64,000 nucleotides of DNA. Source: Mantis religiosa (lineage: Eukaryota > Arthropoda > Insecta > Mantodea > Mantidae). Shown one piece after another: positions 34,229 to 46,651 of this stretch (position 1 is the first letter of the stretch; every line of letters begins with the position of its first letter). The stretch is from NCBI GenBank assembly GCA_030765055.1, contig CM060947.1, forward strand, positions 221,568,795 through 221,632,794, given 5' to 3'. Made by a program: the position numbers and the translations under genes. The notes beneath the pieces were generated by a model. The model searched no databases, was not told the origin of the DNA, and saw only the letters and a program-made list of their open reading frames with translations.

Positions 34229-34578
34229 AGGGCGCCGGGGTAGCTCACTGGTTTCGTTCGCAGCTCCCGTGCAAAGGGTCTCGAGTTCAATTCCTGGGTC
34301 TGGTGTTGCTAATTTTAAATCTGTCATATCCCCGCTTTCACCTCTGTCTAGCACATGTAAAATGTCCCCTATGCCCAATGTGGTTCGGAGTCCACGGTAT
34401 AAACTGTAGGTCCTCTCGCCTCACCGCCATGCTATCACTCTATCATTGGAGGTAATGAACACCGTCTTCTGGATACCTCCACCTGAGAAATTAGTCCAGA
34501 CATCACTTGGTGGGCCGAGGTTACCCCAAAGGCCAAGGTTGCCATGTGGACAATGTTGGCAACCAACTAACCAACCAA
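34229..34578 (+). repeat. SINE-F (tRNA-derived), single copy here
   Basis: The head is GGCGCCGGGGTAGCTCACTG with B-box GAGTTCAATTCC, followed by a long body ending in repeated AACTAACCAACCAACG. An imperfect target duplication CGAATGTATA/CGATTGTATA lies at 34216-34225 and 34579-34588. No second copy is in this window. Confidence 0.7.
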
Positions 34579-34588
34579 CGATTGTATA

Positions 34589-35619
34589 GTATCGGTATAA
34601 ATCACAACTACCTGCCTACTGCGGTATTATCTTCTTATAAGTTTATTCACATAAAATTTCTGAAGAACACTTCAAAATTATGTTATTTTTATGCATACTT
34701 GTGTGTATGCTTTAAGTGAAACAAATGATGCAAAATAAGTATTTGTATTGTGAATATAAATATTGCATAACAGTTATGATTCCAGTATATTCATCAATAT
34801 ATCATGCTAATAACTTGTACTGTTAAACAGAATATCACAGTTGTTTGTTGAGGTAGATCAAACTGATTCAAGTATGCCGCCGTTTCGAGAATGCAAGGCA
34901 ACTCCAAGCCTGTGGCGAATATCGGGTTGCATATTTTCTAGGTGCTATCAGCACGATGGACTTTCCTGGGCTTTCCTCAATTCATGGGGGTTTTAAACTT
35001 CGATATTTGGGAAGTCATACATAGGCGTATGATATCATTCTCTAGGTACTGTGAGAGTTTAATTTGGAATTGAAGTGATGATAACAGGAGGATCATGTTT
35101 ATAAAGTATATTTTGGTTATTAATTTCCGCTCTCTTGTGAACCTTTTATTTTAATGTACGGTTAATGTTAATATTTTCATTATTCCTGTTATGATTACCA
35201 TTAGTAGTAGTTCTAGTTTGGCTGCAGCATTTCATAAATGGTATTTACTTTTTTAATTAACATTTCCTTTGAAATTTATTATTACAGAATGTGATATTAA
35301 AGAGTCTATTGTAGTTTTCAATTAACTTTCCAACTCTTGTTTCCTTCATTATACATTTTACTATCTACCAGAATAACCAGCAACTAAATGTGTTATACCG
35401 CTGTGAGCTCTTGATATTTTTTTTTCCTTCCTTGTATACATTTTCTATTTCTTTTCCATTGAGTCTGCTAATAACAATAATAATGTTATTTTTCATAGAT
35501 ATGAAGTAATAGTTGCAATGCACATAAATGGGAAGAAACAAACATTTTGACGCCGGTGGAATATTTCAGTAAAGGAATATTTACCTAAGGAATTTTTCAA
35601 CATAAACAATTTTAATCGG
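34589..35619. other. Unassigned AT-rich DNA
   Basis: No feature was recognised. Confidence 0.5.
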
Positions 35620-35800
35620 CTGCAGCGGAGCCGAGCAGTTAGGCTACTTGTTTCTCACCAATTTGACACCTGCCGACGCATGCGGGAATCGTAGTGCACA
35701 ACACGGCAAGGGGGGCGGATTTTCTCGGGGATATCCGGTATCCACAGCTATCGCTCCGCCAATTTCTCCAATGTCATCTTTCTGTTCATTCATTTCGGTT
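35620..35800 (+). repeat. SINE-B, old diverged copy
   Basis: Weak head (GGAGCCGAGCAGTTAGGCTA, TTTCTCACCAA), then recognisable body (GTGCACAACACGGC, GGATTTTCTCGGGGATATCC, CGCCAATTTCTCC). Confidence 0.65.
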
Positions 35801-36296
35801 TCATTCTATATCATATTCTGCCTCACTGTCATACTAGGCATAGGGAAGTTTACCCATTCTGTGTAATCAATCTTATCCAAAGTTTCTTCTCCTAAACAGG
35901 TATCACCATGGATCTTGTTGCACAATATGACTAACCCTATTTGCTGTAATGTGATTTTGGATCAGTGAATGTGCACACGCAGTTTACACGTACCTAAGTA
36001 ATAGGATAACCAAGAACAAAATGCTTTCGAAAGATACATATCCCATATATTACTATACTGGACGTACTCTGAAAAATAATATTTTGTAGCAGCGTACAAG
36101 AAGTCCTTAAACACTGCTTATATGACAAAGAATTATATTAGCTTAAATTACTTATAAGGTACATTAAACCATCAGAGTAATATTATTAATCTAGACCTCG
36201 CGCAATAAAATAAAAATGTCAACATGAAGTCTAGACCAAATCTAAGCATCGAAACGATGGAAGTATTTACGCAAATCTTGCTATGTGAATCATATT
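35801..36296. other. Unassigned AT-rich DNA
   Basis: No feature was recognised. Confidence 0.5.
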
Positions 36297-36298
36297 TA

Positions 36299-37577
36299 CG
36301 AGGGCTGTTCAATAAAGAATAATCATCACTTTTACGGTCATAATTTTGCGCTCTAAAACTCAATATTATGATATTCTGTTAGCTTAATGTGAGACAAACA
36401 CGCCGTAGTGGTATCATTGTTGGTACTCCTGGTATCCGCCTGAGAGAACCAGGCAAATTCAGACATGTTCAGTATCGCCTAACCCTGCAATGGAGATAAC
36501 ACGAGTGGAGCAATATGCGGCTTTGAAATTCTGCTTTCGTCTCAACAAATCTTCAGTAGAGGCCTATAAAATGTTACAGGAGGCCTATAAAGAGTCTATT
36601 CTTCCCTACAGCACAGCTCGAATGTGGTTTAAAATGTTTAAAGAGGTGGGACAATCAATTCTAAAAGAAGATGCACCCGGTGCTCCAGATAGTGCTCTTA
36701 CGGAAGAAAACATCAACACTGCTGCTGTCATTGTCAGAGAGGAACGACGAATTACCTTAAGATCACCTTCTGAAATACTCAACATTTCACTGAGTGTCAT
36801 CCACACGTTGGTGACAGAAGCATTACACATGAGACGTGTTTGTGTGCGATGGGTTCAAGACTTGATTCCCGAAAAAAGGACATTCTCATGTAGGACTACA
36901 TGCAGTTAAAGTTAATGTTAGAGAAAGATCCGGAGTTTCTTTGAAACGTAATCACTGCTGATGAAACTTGGCTACATCATTTTGATCCTGAGAGCAAACA
37001 GCAAAGCTCAGTGTGGAAATCTTCATCACCAACCCCAAAAAGCAAAAGTGGTTGCTTCTGCTGGGAAAGGTATTGTCATCTTGTTTTTTTGATATTCATG
37101 GAATGGTTTATCACCATGTTGTACCTGGACACACACCAGTAATTGGACTACAGGGATGTCCTGAATATATTGCTAGTAAATATCAGGCGCAAAAGACATT
37201 TCCGTGAAGTAGTTTGGATGCTGCACCACGACATTGCGCGGCCGCATATTGTCAATACTGTTGCTGAATATCTTCCAACCCTCAGCCTCCCGATAGTCCC
37301 GATTTAGCCCCATGTGACTTTTTTCTAGTCCCTAAGTTGAAGAAATGCCTTCGTGGGTAGCATTATCTTTCATCAGAAGCAGTGGTGACGGCTGCGAAGG
37401 CGAATTTGTAGGGTATCTCAAAAATGGTTTCCAGCATATCTTTGACAACTGGTAGAAATGCTGGGAGAAGTGCATCGCATTCAGAGGAGACTATTTTGAA
37501 AAGCAGCATCAAAATATGAGGATGAGAAAGGTACGTTGTCAAAAAAATTGTGATCATTCTTTATTGAACAGCCCTCG
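36299..37577 (+). mobile_element. Mariner B, full-length-sized but inactive
   Basis: A 1279-bp element with TIRs CGAGGGCTGTTCAATAAAGA and its complement, flanked by TA (36297-36298, 37578-37579). The first 139 residues (36490-36909) are open and start MEITRVEQYAALKFCFRLNK. They include the N-terminal helix-turn-helix (YSTARMWFKMFKEVGQ) and second HTH (RRITLRSPSEILNISLSVIH). Then come a frameshift near 36890, a stop, ITADETWLHHFDPE (first catalytic Asp), a shifted middle, LHHDIARPH (second Asp) and SPDLAPCDFFL (third Asp). All three acidic residues survive, but stops, shifts and a 3' truncation of the C-terminal frame exclude activity. It is the best reference for the family in this window. 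Confidence 0.93.
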
Positions 37578-37579
37578 TA

Positions 37580-38222
37580 GAAAGAAGCCACTAGTACATT
37601 AGCTAAACAGCTACTCTCACTATATACCTTATTCGAGAGGGACATCACTTGGCAAAACAAATGAATAGAGACCAGGTAGTGCTCATATCCTACGCTCAGT
37701 TTCATCTGGTCTTAGCGTGAAAGACAAATGAAGTAAAATTGACAAATTAGCACGGGAAGACTAGCTTCTGGTGCTGAACATTTGAAGGTGAAATTCGACA
37801 ACTTTGAGGTTCACTGGACTTGCACGTGTTTATAACTAATTTATAGTTAATGGTTGTAAGATTTCTAAAATTCTAAATCGGGTATATTTTGCCATCTCCT
37901 GTTATAGATAGTCAAATTTAAAAGTAGTACTATTATGGTCTTTTTCTGGCGCAGTGCACATTTCTGTCCAAACAGCACATGACCGACTATCTTTATAAGG
38001 TTCATAAGATTTTGATACGCAGTTAGTGCTTTGGAAACGTTATACATTTAACTGCTGCAATTTGAATATTTGTAGCTCAGTTCTAAACATGGGAAGTTAT
38101 TTGTTTTAACACAGAAAATCATACCAATTTACTCTGTCTATATCAATATCTCACCTAAAAATGTAGTTTAGAGGTGCGGATGTTAGTGCCATGGTATTAC
38201 GAAAGCAGAGCACATAAGTAAC
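37580..38222. other. Unassigned AT-rich DNA
   Basis: No feature was recognised. Confidence 0.5.
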
Positions 38223-38255
38223 GGCGGTGGTGGTGGCGGTGGTGGTGGCGGTGGC

Positions 38256-38287
<32 letters not shown>

Positions 38288-38350
38288 TGGTGGTGGTGGT
38301 GGTGGTGTCGGGGGGGGGGTGGTGGGGGTGGGGGTGGTGGTGGTGGTGGT
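38223..38350. repeat. (GGT/GGC)n trinucleotide repeat
   Basis: About 128 bases of purine-strand GGT and GGC triplets with a G-only patch near 38310-38320. Very G-rich, so quadruplex folding is conceivable. Confidence 0.97.
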
Positions 38351-38551
38351 GCCTTACTTGAAAATAGTAATTACATTAACATAACGTGGCCTAAACTCCT
38401 CCTTCGTAGTATACGCAATGCAAAAATTTGGGCTACAATATTTATAATAATGAAGAATCCCATTTACAAGGTCTATTCGCTGTTTGAGCCTGCAACTTTT
38501 GTAGAGAAATTACATAAAACAATGGAAAGGTATTTCACACTTCGCTCTCCC

Positions 38552-39432
<881 letters not shown>

Positions 39433-40159
39433 TGTCACAAATATTGTCATGTATCTACGATCACGCGGCTTGTTTACACAAAAAGAACTGATAAGCGGGC
39501 AGTGTGAAAACGAAGAGCCAGCAGACAAAGATAACATGCAGATAAAGGTATGCAGAAACAAACAAACTCAGATAAATAATAATTTCTAGTTACTTCTTGA
39601 CTGATGGAGACTGTTCGGGTTCTGGTTTATTTTCGAATAATCTAGAAATTATCAAGGAGGTATTTTAAGAGGCGACGACTGGCCAAGAGTTGAGTTGTAA
39701 GTTGTGAAACAAGAGTTTTTGTAAAAACAGTGAGACGAGCAGTAATCAGCTGTGATGTGGGTAAGAAAAGTGTTGCTGATGTAACGTGAGCTGTTTTGTT
39801 ATTGTCATCGCCCTTGGAAGTTTATATTGTATATGTGACGTGATGTTACGTGAGGATTGAACAGAACATTCTACGGAAAGAAAGAACGTATAGAATTTCT
39901 GCAAATTGGACTTTTAGTTCTACGAACCCACAAAGTCACAATATCATGGCACTTCAGTGATTAGCGTTTTACACTTATAACTTAAGAACATAAATCACTT
40001 GGAACGTACGTGGGATACAAAGTTTGTTTCAGTGAACGGAATTTTGAAGAGTCAAGAAAATTCGTTGGCTCACTATGTACTAAAATTTCATTATCTTTTT
40101 ACGTATTTCATGTTGACTTAAATAAAGCTTTTTGGAAGTATAGGTAGTTTCGTGAGACA
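39433..40159 (+). mobile_element. Possible solo LTR
   Basis: The segment starts TGTCAC and ends GTGAGACA, an imperfect TG...CA inverted end. A TATTTTAAGAGGCG promoter-like motif lies near 39660, and AAATAAAG (40121-40128), a possible polyadenylation signal, lies near the right end. No internal retroelement sequence, second LTR or matching target duplication was found, so the call rests on layout alone. Confidence 0.35.
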
Positions 40160-42253
40160 TTTCGCCTTAACTATAATGTAAATACAAAGGGTTCATATGC
40201 CTATCTGTATTGTCCTTGAGATTCTATAGCATAGTTTAAAATTAAAAAAAAATAAGTGAGATATTTGAATCGTAATAGCGAGCATTTTAGAATTGGCTAA
40301 TGTAACCGAAAAAGATATTTGAAATAAATTGAATACTTTAAACATATTGTGATGTTTTCTAATATCTTTCAGTCTATATCTTATGATTGACTTTTTTATG
40401 TAACACTTCTCCGATGCAGAGGACTTCAAAAGATGTTCCCAGAAAATCCAAAATGTTTAGTTTGCTTTACATGAAAATATTCTAGGTGTCTGGTACTTTT
40501 ATCCAACAATTTTATATCCCGTTCTAAGATAAGAATTTTTGAAAAACTTTTCAAGAAGGCTAGTGTGGCTGAAGGGAATTGTTTCAATATTAATACTGCA
40601 TTTTTGGAAACTGGATATAAATATAAAGTTTGGAAATTAAGTGGAATTTCCTTTTAGATTTACACTGTTTATAGATAAACACAGAAAAATTCTGAAAGAA
40701 AAAGTTACAAAGATAACTGCCGTATTTTATGTTATACAGGATGATTAAAACTGGGGTTTGCATTCTTTGGACTCTTAACAGCATTAAGAGCACAGAATTC
40801 CATAACCACGTAGCTATTGCCCTCAGTTGAAAATATGTTGAAAATCTTCCAGTTTATATTACATTATTAATGCTTAAAATATATTTTTCATTTTAAACAA
40901 TTGACAGTTATGTAAATTTGTCCCAGGTCAAGATAAATAGCTGATCTTATACTGTCTCTGTGTAGATAAGACCAGGAGCTTACTGTACGAGAAAATCAAT
41001 TTGACCAAAAAGATCACGTCTGTTCCTCCAATAAAATTCAAACTCTGGGTTGTTTTAAAAAAGGAATAACGATAAATTGTATTGTTATCGATATTTGTCA
41101 ATATAAACCTTTATGGCGATATAAATTACCAATGCGTAACCAACTTTTTAGGCTTTTAAACTATTTGACTCATGCGTGACGTATTCGAATGGAAATCTAT
41201 GGCAAATTACAATTCATAAAGCTGTCACGTTCCAGGGAGATGCATTAAAATCGGCGTAACATGTGTCATAATTCTGTCATCACGTTTTTCCACACTTGTC
41301 ACATATTTTGATTAGTGCTTGACACTTTAGATTAAATTTTACATCCGGACGAAGCGAGTTTTGTGACTCGTATCAATTTTCATCAACTGTGGTTGTCGCA
41401 CTTTCGATGTGGCATTTAATTAGGGGGCAACTTGTCCAATGTGTGGCCCATATACATATTTCTGGAACGTTTTTATATGACCTAAATGTGACAGTGTACA
41501 TTTGCTAATTTGCGCACAATCCAAATTCGTGTGTTCACAAATAAGAATTCCTGACAGGGATATTTTCAGAGATTTGTTTCCAAACTGAAAACTCTGACTT
41601 GGATTCCAAATATAACTTTTGTCACTTGCAAATATATTTCTTTCTGCAAATGTCTTAGAAAACTGCTTGAGTTTAGCTACATTATTTTATAAATCTGTGT
41701 CTGCCTGTAAATTAAGTTTAGCAATTTTAGGATACACAACTACGAAATTACTTAAAATACCAGAATACATAGTGCAAAAGGAGATAACTTAATATCTTCT
41801 GATTTCATTGATCTTCTCTTACACAGTAATGTGGTTTATTATGCAGGATTTTGTGTTTTTATTAGAGAAATCTTTTTATTTAAGTGTAGCCACAATTAAC
41901 TTTTAATTTTTTTCTGTTTTTGTTTGGTTTCTAAAATTAATAAGCATGAAAAATTAGAAGAATATTATGAAAAAATCATTGGAACAGAACAACAAATTTG
42001 GAAATGGACAAATTTTATAGAATAAAAATAGAGTAGCTAGAAATAGAAGAATTAATTGAAAGTATTGCAAAAATTAGAAAGCAAAGAGATAACTAAATAA
42101 AGCAGGATTGCTAAAGTCATATCAATATTTAAAAATCCTGAAAGAGCAAGCCTGAAAATAAATGTAGGATAAGTTTTTATGTGCTGCTTACCACGCGGTT
42201 AAGCATAGTGACGTGCAAATTTGAGACAGTATAATACACAATTATAAGATTAC
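40160..42253. other. Unassigned AT-rich DNA
   Basis: Two kilobases with only short random frames and no repeat family recognised. Confidence 0.5.
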
Positions 42254-42267
42254 ATTACACTATTTAA

Positions 42268-42514
42268 GCCCGCCTAGGTAGCGTAGATTGTAGCATGTCT
42301 GCTTCACGTTCAAGAGATCTCGAGTTCGAATCTCGGTCAGGGTGAGTTACCTGGATAAGGTTTTTACGGGGTTTTCCCTTAGCCTGAAAGACAAATGTCG
42401 GGTAACTCTGAATTCCATGGACCCCGGACGCATTGAGCACCATTTCACCCATTTCATTCAACGTCCGATATGACAAGTTGTTGGAGGACGTAAATTACAA
42501 AATACAAATACAAT
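42268..42514 (+). repeat. SINE-C (tRNA-derived) with TSD
   Basis: Complete copy: head GCCCGCCTAGGTAGCGTAGA, B-box GAGTTCGAATCTCGG, body to TTGGAGGACGTAAATTAC and an A-rich tail. Target duplication ATTAYACTATTTA at 42254-42266 and 42515-42527 (one mismatch) lies inside the end of the adjacent transposon fossil. Confidence 0.93.
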
Positions 42515-42965
42515 ATTATACTATTTACATCTCAAGGAGAAAATGTTGGAAGTGTCCTCCACCAGCATCTATACATGTTTGCACTCGTCTCATCATATTC
42601 CGTGATGTTTTACGGAGAGTATCCTCTACAATGTTATTTATTTCGTTTCGAATGGATTCTTGGGAACATTAATTGGCAGTGGCGTGTTCTTGTACACTCC
42701 ACTTTAGATACCCCCCACAAGAACAAAATCCGTTGAGGTTACGTCAGGAATAATCCGTTAAGATTATTTGATTATCAAAGAAACTGGTTACAAATTCCAT
42801 GGTGTCATTACATGTATGGCACGCTGCAACATCTTGCTGGAAATAACCTTCTCTCAATTCGATATCATCTCCGTAAAACTTCAGAGAATATGGTGAGACG
42901 AGTGCAAATATTTATATAGATGCAGGTGGAGGAAACTTCTAACATTTTCTCTGAGATGTAGATAG
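42515..42965 (-). mobile_element. IS630-type transposase fossil with inverted C-terminal copy
   Basis: The minus-strand frame contains YFQQDVAACHTCNDTMEFV (second catalytic Asp region, near 42850-42795), a degraded third motif, then NEINNIVEDTLRKTSRNMM and CIDAGGGHFQHFLLEM with a stop near 42525. This pattern (QQDGAxxH ... GGHFQH) is that of insect Tc1/IS630-like transposases. The last 30 codons recur on the plus strand at 42873-42962 (KTSENMVRRVQIFI), so the locus is bounded by an inverted repeat of about 75-90 bp made of C-terminal coding sequence. The N-terminal half is missing. Inactive. Confidence 0.75.
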
Positions 42966-43249
42966 TGTAATATAATCTCCCAATAGTGTATTATATTCTC
43001 ACAAAGTTGCACGTGTCCTATTATTGGTTCAAAAGAGTTTTGGAAGAGAAAGAAATACCATGGTCAATGCTTTTACTCTGAAACATATAATAGAAAAAAG
43101 AACAACATTTAGGGACGTACACACTGTATATTGAATGTTATTACAAAAGTATCACGAAAAATACTGTGGAAGATTTTAAAAAGTACAAGCATACCACTAC
43201 AACCAACTATAAGTATGTATATGATATAAAAATAAAAATAAAAAGAGAA

Positions 43250-43995
43250 CCACTGATAGTTATTGGTGGTATAAGACAAGTTCGTCCTTTATTAACCGCA
43301 ACTTTTATCTTGTATGTTGTGGAAATAGTAACAATTTGGTAAAATAAAGCTAATGGAGGGATTAATGTATCTGGAGTTAAACTGACAAACTGTGTTATAC
43401 GTAGAGATCAGATACTTGTGGCTACAAATGAGGATGACCTGCAGGAAAATGCTATACTGTCTAAATAAAATTTCTATCGAATATGGCGTAAAAATATCAA
43501 CAAATAAACTCTTTCAGAGGAATGAACCAGTTAGATAAAATAAGTGTTAGATATAACAGATTAGATATCACATTTCAAGTATTTAGGATGTAATGTCTCG
43601 TACCAGGGAAACACTGATGTAATAGAGATAATAAGTAAATTTACATATCTAACAATTATATTTAAAACAAGCCCCGTAAAGACTCCATTGTACAATTTTA
43701 CACATAAACGGCAGTCCAGCTCTGATATATGGATCAAAAACTAACAAAAGGAAATAGTACTGGAAACGGAATTTGTGAAAGCAATAGTTGGAAGGAATTA
43801 AAAGTCGAAGAAATAAATCACGTTATCACTAATAACAGAAATCAAGGGGAAAACATGTTCAAAGGATGAGCAATAACACAATAACTAAAACAGCCATAAA
43901 CTATAAATCCAAAAGTACAAGAAATCTAGCAAGACCAAAGGAAAGGCGACAGATCAAATTGGAGCCGAATCGCATTGAAAAATTCCAAAGCGTTG
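43250..43995 (+). pseudogene. LINE reverse-transcriptase remnant
   Basis: Shifted plus frames follow the standard order of a LINE ORF2. GIRQVRPLLTATFILYVVEI stands for the usual GxRQGCPLSPxLFxxY. ATNEDDLQENAI corresponds to the segment after the YADD motif; here the Asp pair is lost and reads RRDQILVAT. Then come KYLGCNVSYQGN, FTYLTIIFKT and, at the end, STRNLARPKERRQIK, matching the GRPRKRW motif near LINE ORF2 ends. The 43866-44063 frame is its open tail. The catalytic site is destroyed. The element looks different from the LINE at 19.7 kb, but both are too diverged to be certain. Confidence 0.72.
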
Positions 43996-44012
43996 AAGTA
44001 GACGAAGTAGTA

Positions 44013-44331
44013 GTTTGGAAAGATAGTCAGACTGAACAATTCAATGCCATAGCCGGGATCTGAACCACGGATGCTCTGATATCCGTCCAGCCGCTCTAAC
44101 TATTTGAGCTACTATGGCCAACGTGCCGATATGACATTAAATGTTCCAACTGACTCGTGTTTTTCCCGGTAAACCAGTAGGAGTTCTCATAAACATATCA
44201 GACAACTACCTTAATGGCGACTCACTATGCCGTAAGTACTTAAAGGCTCGGGCTTATAGTTCGGACTACTATTAGGTACAATTAATGGAAATTAATTGTT
44301 TTTTCACACTGGCTGTGTGTAGGCTAAAGTT
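44013..44331 (-). repeat. SINE-A unit, nearly complete
   Basis: The minus-strand reading gives CTTTAGCCTACACACAGCCA at one end and CAGTCTGACTATCTTTCC at the other. The tRNA-like core GCCATAGTAGCTCAAATAGT through GGTTCAGATCC to CTATGGC lies between. The seven-base acceptor stem GCCATAG/CTATGGC is perfect. Confidence 0.85.
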
Positions 44332-44337
44332 TGTGTG

Positions 44338-44496
44338 CCTTGGCACGTAGGCCATAGTAGCTCAATTGTTAGAGCGGCTGAACGGAGACCAGAAGATCCG
44401 TGGTTCAAATTCCGGCTGTGGCATTGGATTTTTCAGTCTAACTCTATCTTTCCATACTTTAGCCTACACACGGCCAGTGTGAAAGAACAATTAATT
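44338..44496 (+). repeat. SINE-A unit, inverted relative to its neighbour
   Basis: Head GGCCATAGTAGCTCAATTGT with B-box GGTTCAAATTCC, then CTTTAGCCTACACACGGCCA and AATTAATTT. Together with 44285-44331 it forms an inverted repeat, the same design as at 6861-7111. Confidence 0.85.
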
Positions 44497-44638
44497 TTGA
44501 GGAAGTTTGTTTTTAATGAAGCTGTCAACTGCGAGGATCAAATAGGCACCGCTGGTGTCCCGAAATTTGGTCCTTTGGGAATTCTTTCATGTGCTAGTAA
44601 ATCTACTAACTTAGCTTAATTAAATGTTTGTCTTGGGT

Positions 44639-44835
44639 TTACGTAACATGGTCTACTTCAATTACGTTATTTATTTACGTTACGTAACATGGTCTACTTC
44701 AATTACGTTATTTATTTACGTTACGTAACATGGTCTACTTCAATTACGTTATTTATTTACGTTACGTAACATGGTCTACTTCAATTACGTTATTTATTTA
44801 CGTTACGTAACATGGTCTACTTCAATTACGTTATA
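44639..44835. repeat. 41-bp minisatellite, about five copies
   Basis: The unit ACGTAACATGGTCTACTTCA (first 20 bases) starts at 44641, 44682, 44723, 44764 and 44805, exactly 41 bp apart. Copies are almost identical; the last ends in a variant TATATTTAATT. Each internal junction contains the palindrome GTTACGTAAC. Confidence 0.97.
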
Positions 44836-46651
44836 TATTTAATTAAATTCATTTTAATCCTTCTCTTTTATTTATTGAAGTGGAGTCAGTGTTGTATTAA
44901 TAGGTAAGGGTATTTAAAAATGGGAAGAGGACAGAGTGAGAGAAAATGTAGAAACAGAATAACTGAAGAACAAGAATTGTTTAAATGGAAAATCTGACCC
45001 GTACATTTAGGATGCTCTAAGCGTCAGATGCTAAGATTTGCAAAGAAGTCTCCCAACACCAAATATACCTTTATGTGAAACATATTTCTGCAATGTGTTG
45101 TTCAAGTGCCTAATACTTCAGGTATTTACATGACAAATGAAACTTCTATATTTTAATATTTAAACTGACTTTATTAATCGCGGTGTGTATGTTCAGTGAT
45201 TGAGTTCTGCTATTACAGTTCATTAAGTGGTGCTAGTTTGAAGCTTATTTCTAAGGCACAAACTTTCCTGAGTTTTCCTTTTCGCCACTCAAATAGGTCT
45301 GAACTTTGTTTATTGGCCAATGAGTATGAGACGAATTGCATTCTGTCCAACAAGAGTTTGGGTTACCCAGGGCTACATGGAATAGAGCTGAGAAGGAACT
45401 TTTGCCAACGTTAAATAAACAAAAGCAGTAGCAAATAAGCATAGCACTTTTTCACGTACCTGGCACTATGTGTAGATGATATACATAAAATATAAAGTAA
45501 ATGTAATGTGCTTATAAAATGTTATGCTATGTTTTAAAGTATTAATGGCTTTATATATGTCAGCTTTCGGTAATTAAAAGCATTAACTCCAGATTTTAGT
45601 TATCTTGAGAAAGTTAAGTACAATTTTTGCCTTCCCTGTTTGTCATTTCCACGAGAATCGCTCGCTGGAAATCCTTGTTCTGATGCATAGTGCTCTGATT
45701 AAGCAAATTTTAAGGTAATAAAATTATTTAGTGCCTGACAATCATGAAAGCTTTACAAGCCATAACATAAAAAAGTTGGAATTTATTTTTCCTTATCTCA
45801 GTTTTGTAGAATCTATTCTGCTATATCGTAACACAACCTATTGTAACCGACAGTTTTGCAGGTAATTTACTGAAAAAATTAAATGAATGAGTTCCTTAAA
45901 ATATTAGTTTTGTTTTGACTCTTTTAGGCAAATTGTTAGCACTAGTGTATGGTTTAATCTTTCCTTCATAGGCAGTTGAAATTAAACTCCTGCAGGGATA
46001 AACACAGATATCTGTAACAGAGGACAAGGAATCCTCCAGAGGACGACGAATTCCCTGCATCCCCCTTCAATTTACACGCTTGTAGAAGCCCTAGGGTTTC
46101 ACATAGAAGCTATATACATATCTTATATTTCTGGCAAATTTCAGACACGTTTGAGATTTAGTGTTTATTGGTATAAGGTTAAACAGCATGGAGATTGTAC
46201 CAGATTGCAGTACTTTGCAATTCTATTATCTCTTTTATATTAACATTTGTTTGCGCAAACTTTTTGTTGGAAAGTTGGAAAGTTTTGTTAGAAAGCAAGG
46301 TTCAATCTTCCGCATTGACATAACAGTTCGCAATATTATTTAAATTTCTTGGTTCCCATATGTAAATAGATGAAAGGAGCGCAAAATTTAAACATGATAC
46401 CTTTTTGCTAATCCTCATGGGGTTTGTTAGAATATCCTTCACAAACTCGACTTGAATTTTTAGCGATCTCAGATTTCCATCATGGCTTTTTCGTGTTTTG
46501 TACAGGTCGTAAGTGAAATCTCAGGTAATTCTTCTTCTGCTAATACTTTTTGTCAACTATTTCGGTATACCTGCACTTCCTCCCTTCTTACAAGAATGCG
46601 ATACAAAGATTAACGTTAAGAAAATCCCCCATTATAAACTATTATTTTCAT
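44836..46651. other. Unassigned AT-rich DNA
   Basis: Frames at 45196-45414 and 46161-46343 show no recognisable motif. Confidence 0.5.

Noticed and set aside
42873..42965. Plain terminal inverted repeat of a MITE
   Set aside because: The inverted arms translate as the transposase C-terminus, so a rearranged transposase fossil explains them better.
44338..44420. Functional tRNA gene with a perfect acceptor stem in the SINE-A locus
   Set aside because: The same core is part of a repeated unit with fixed flanks and an abnormal anticodon loop lacking the usual U33; more likely SINE-derived.
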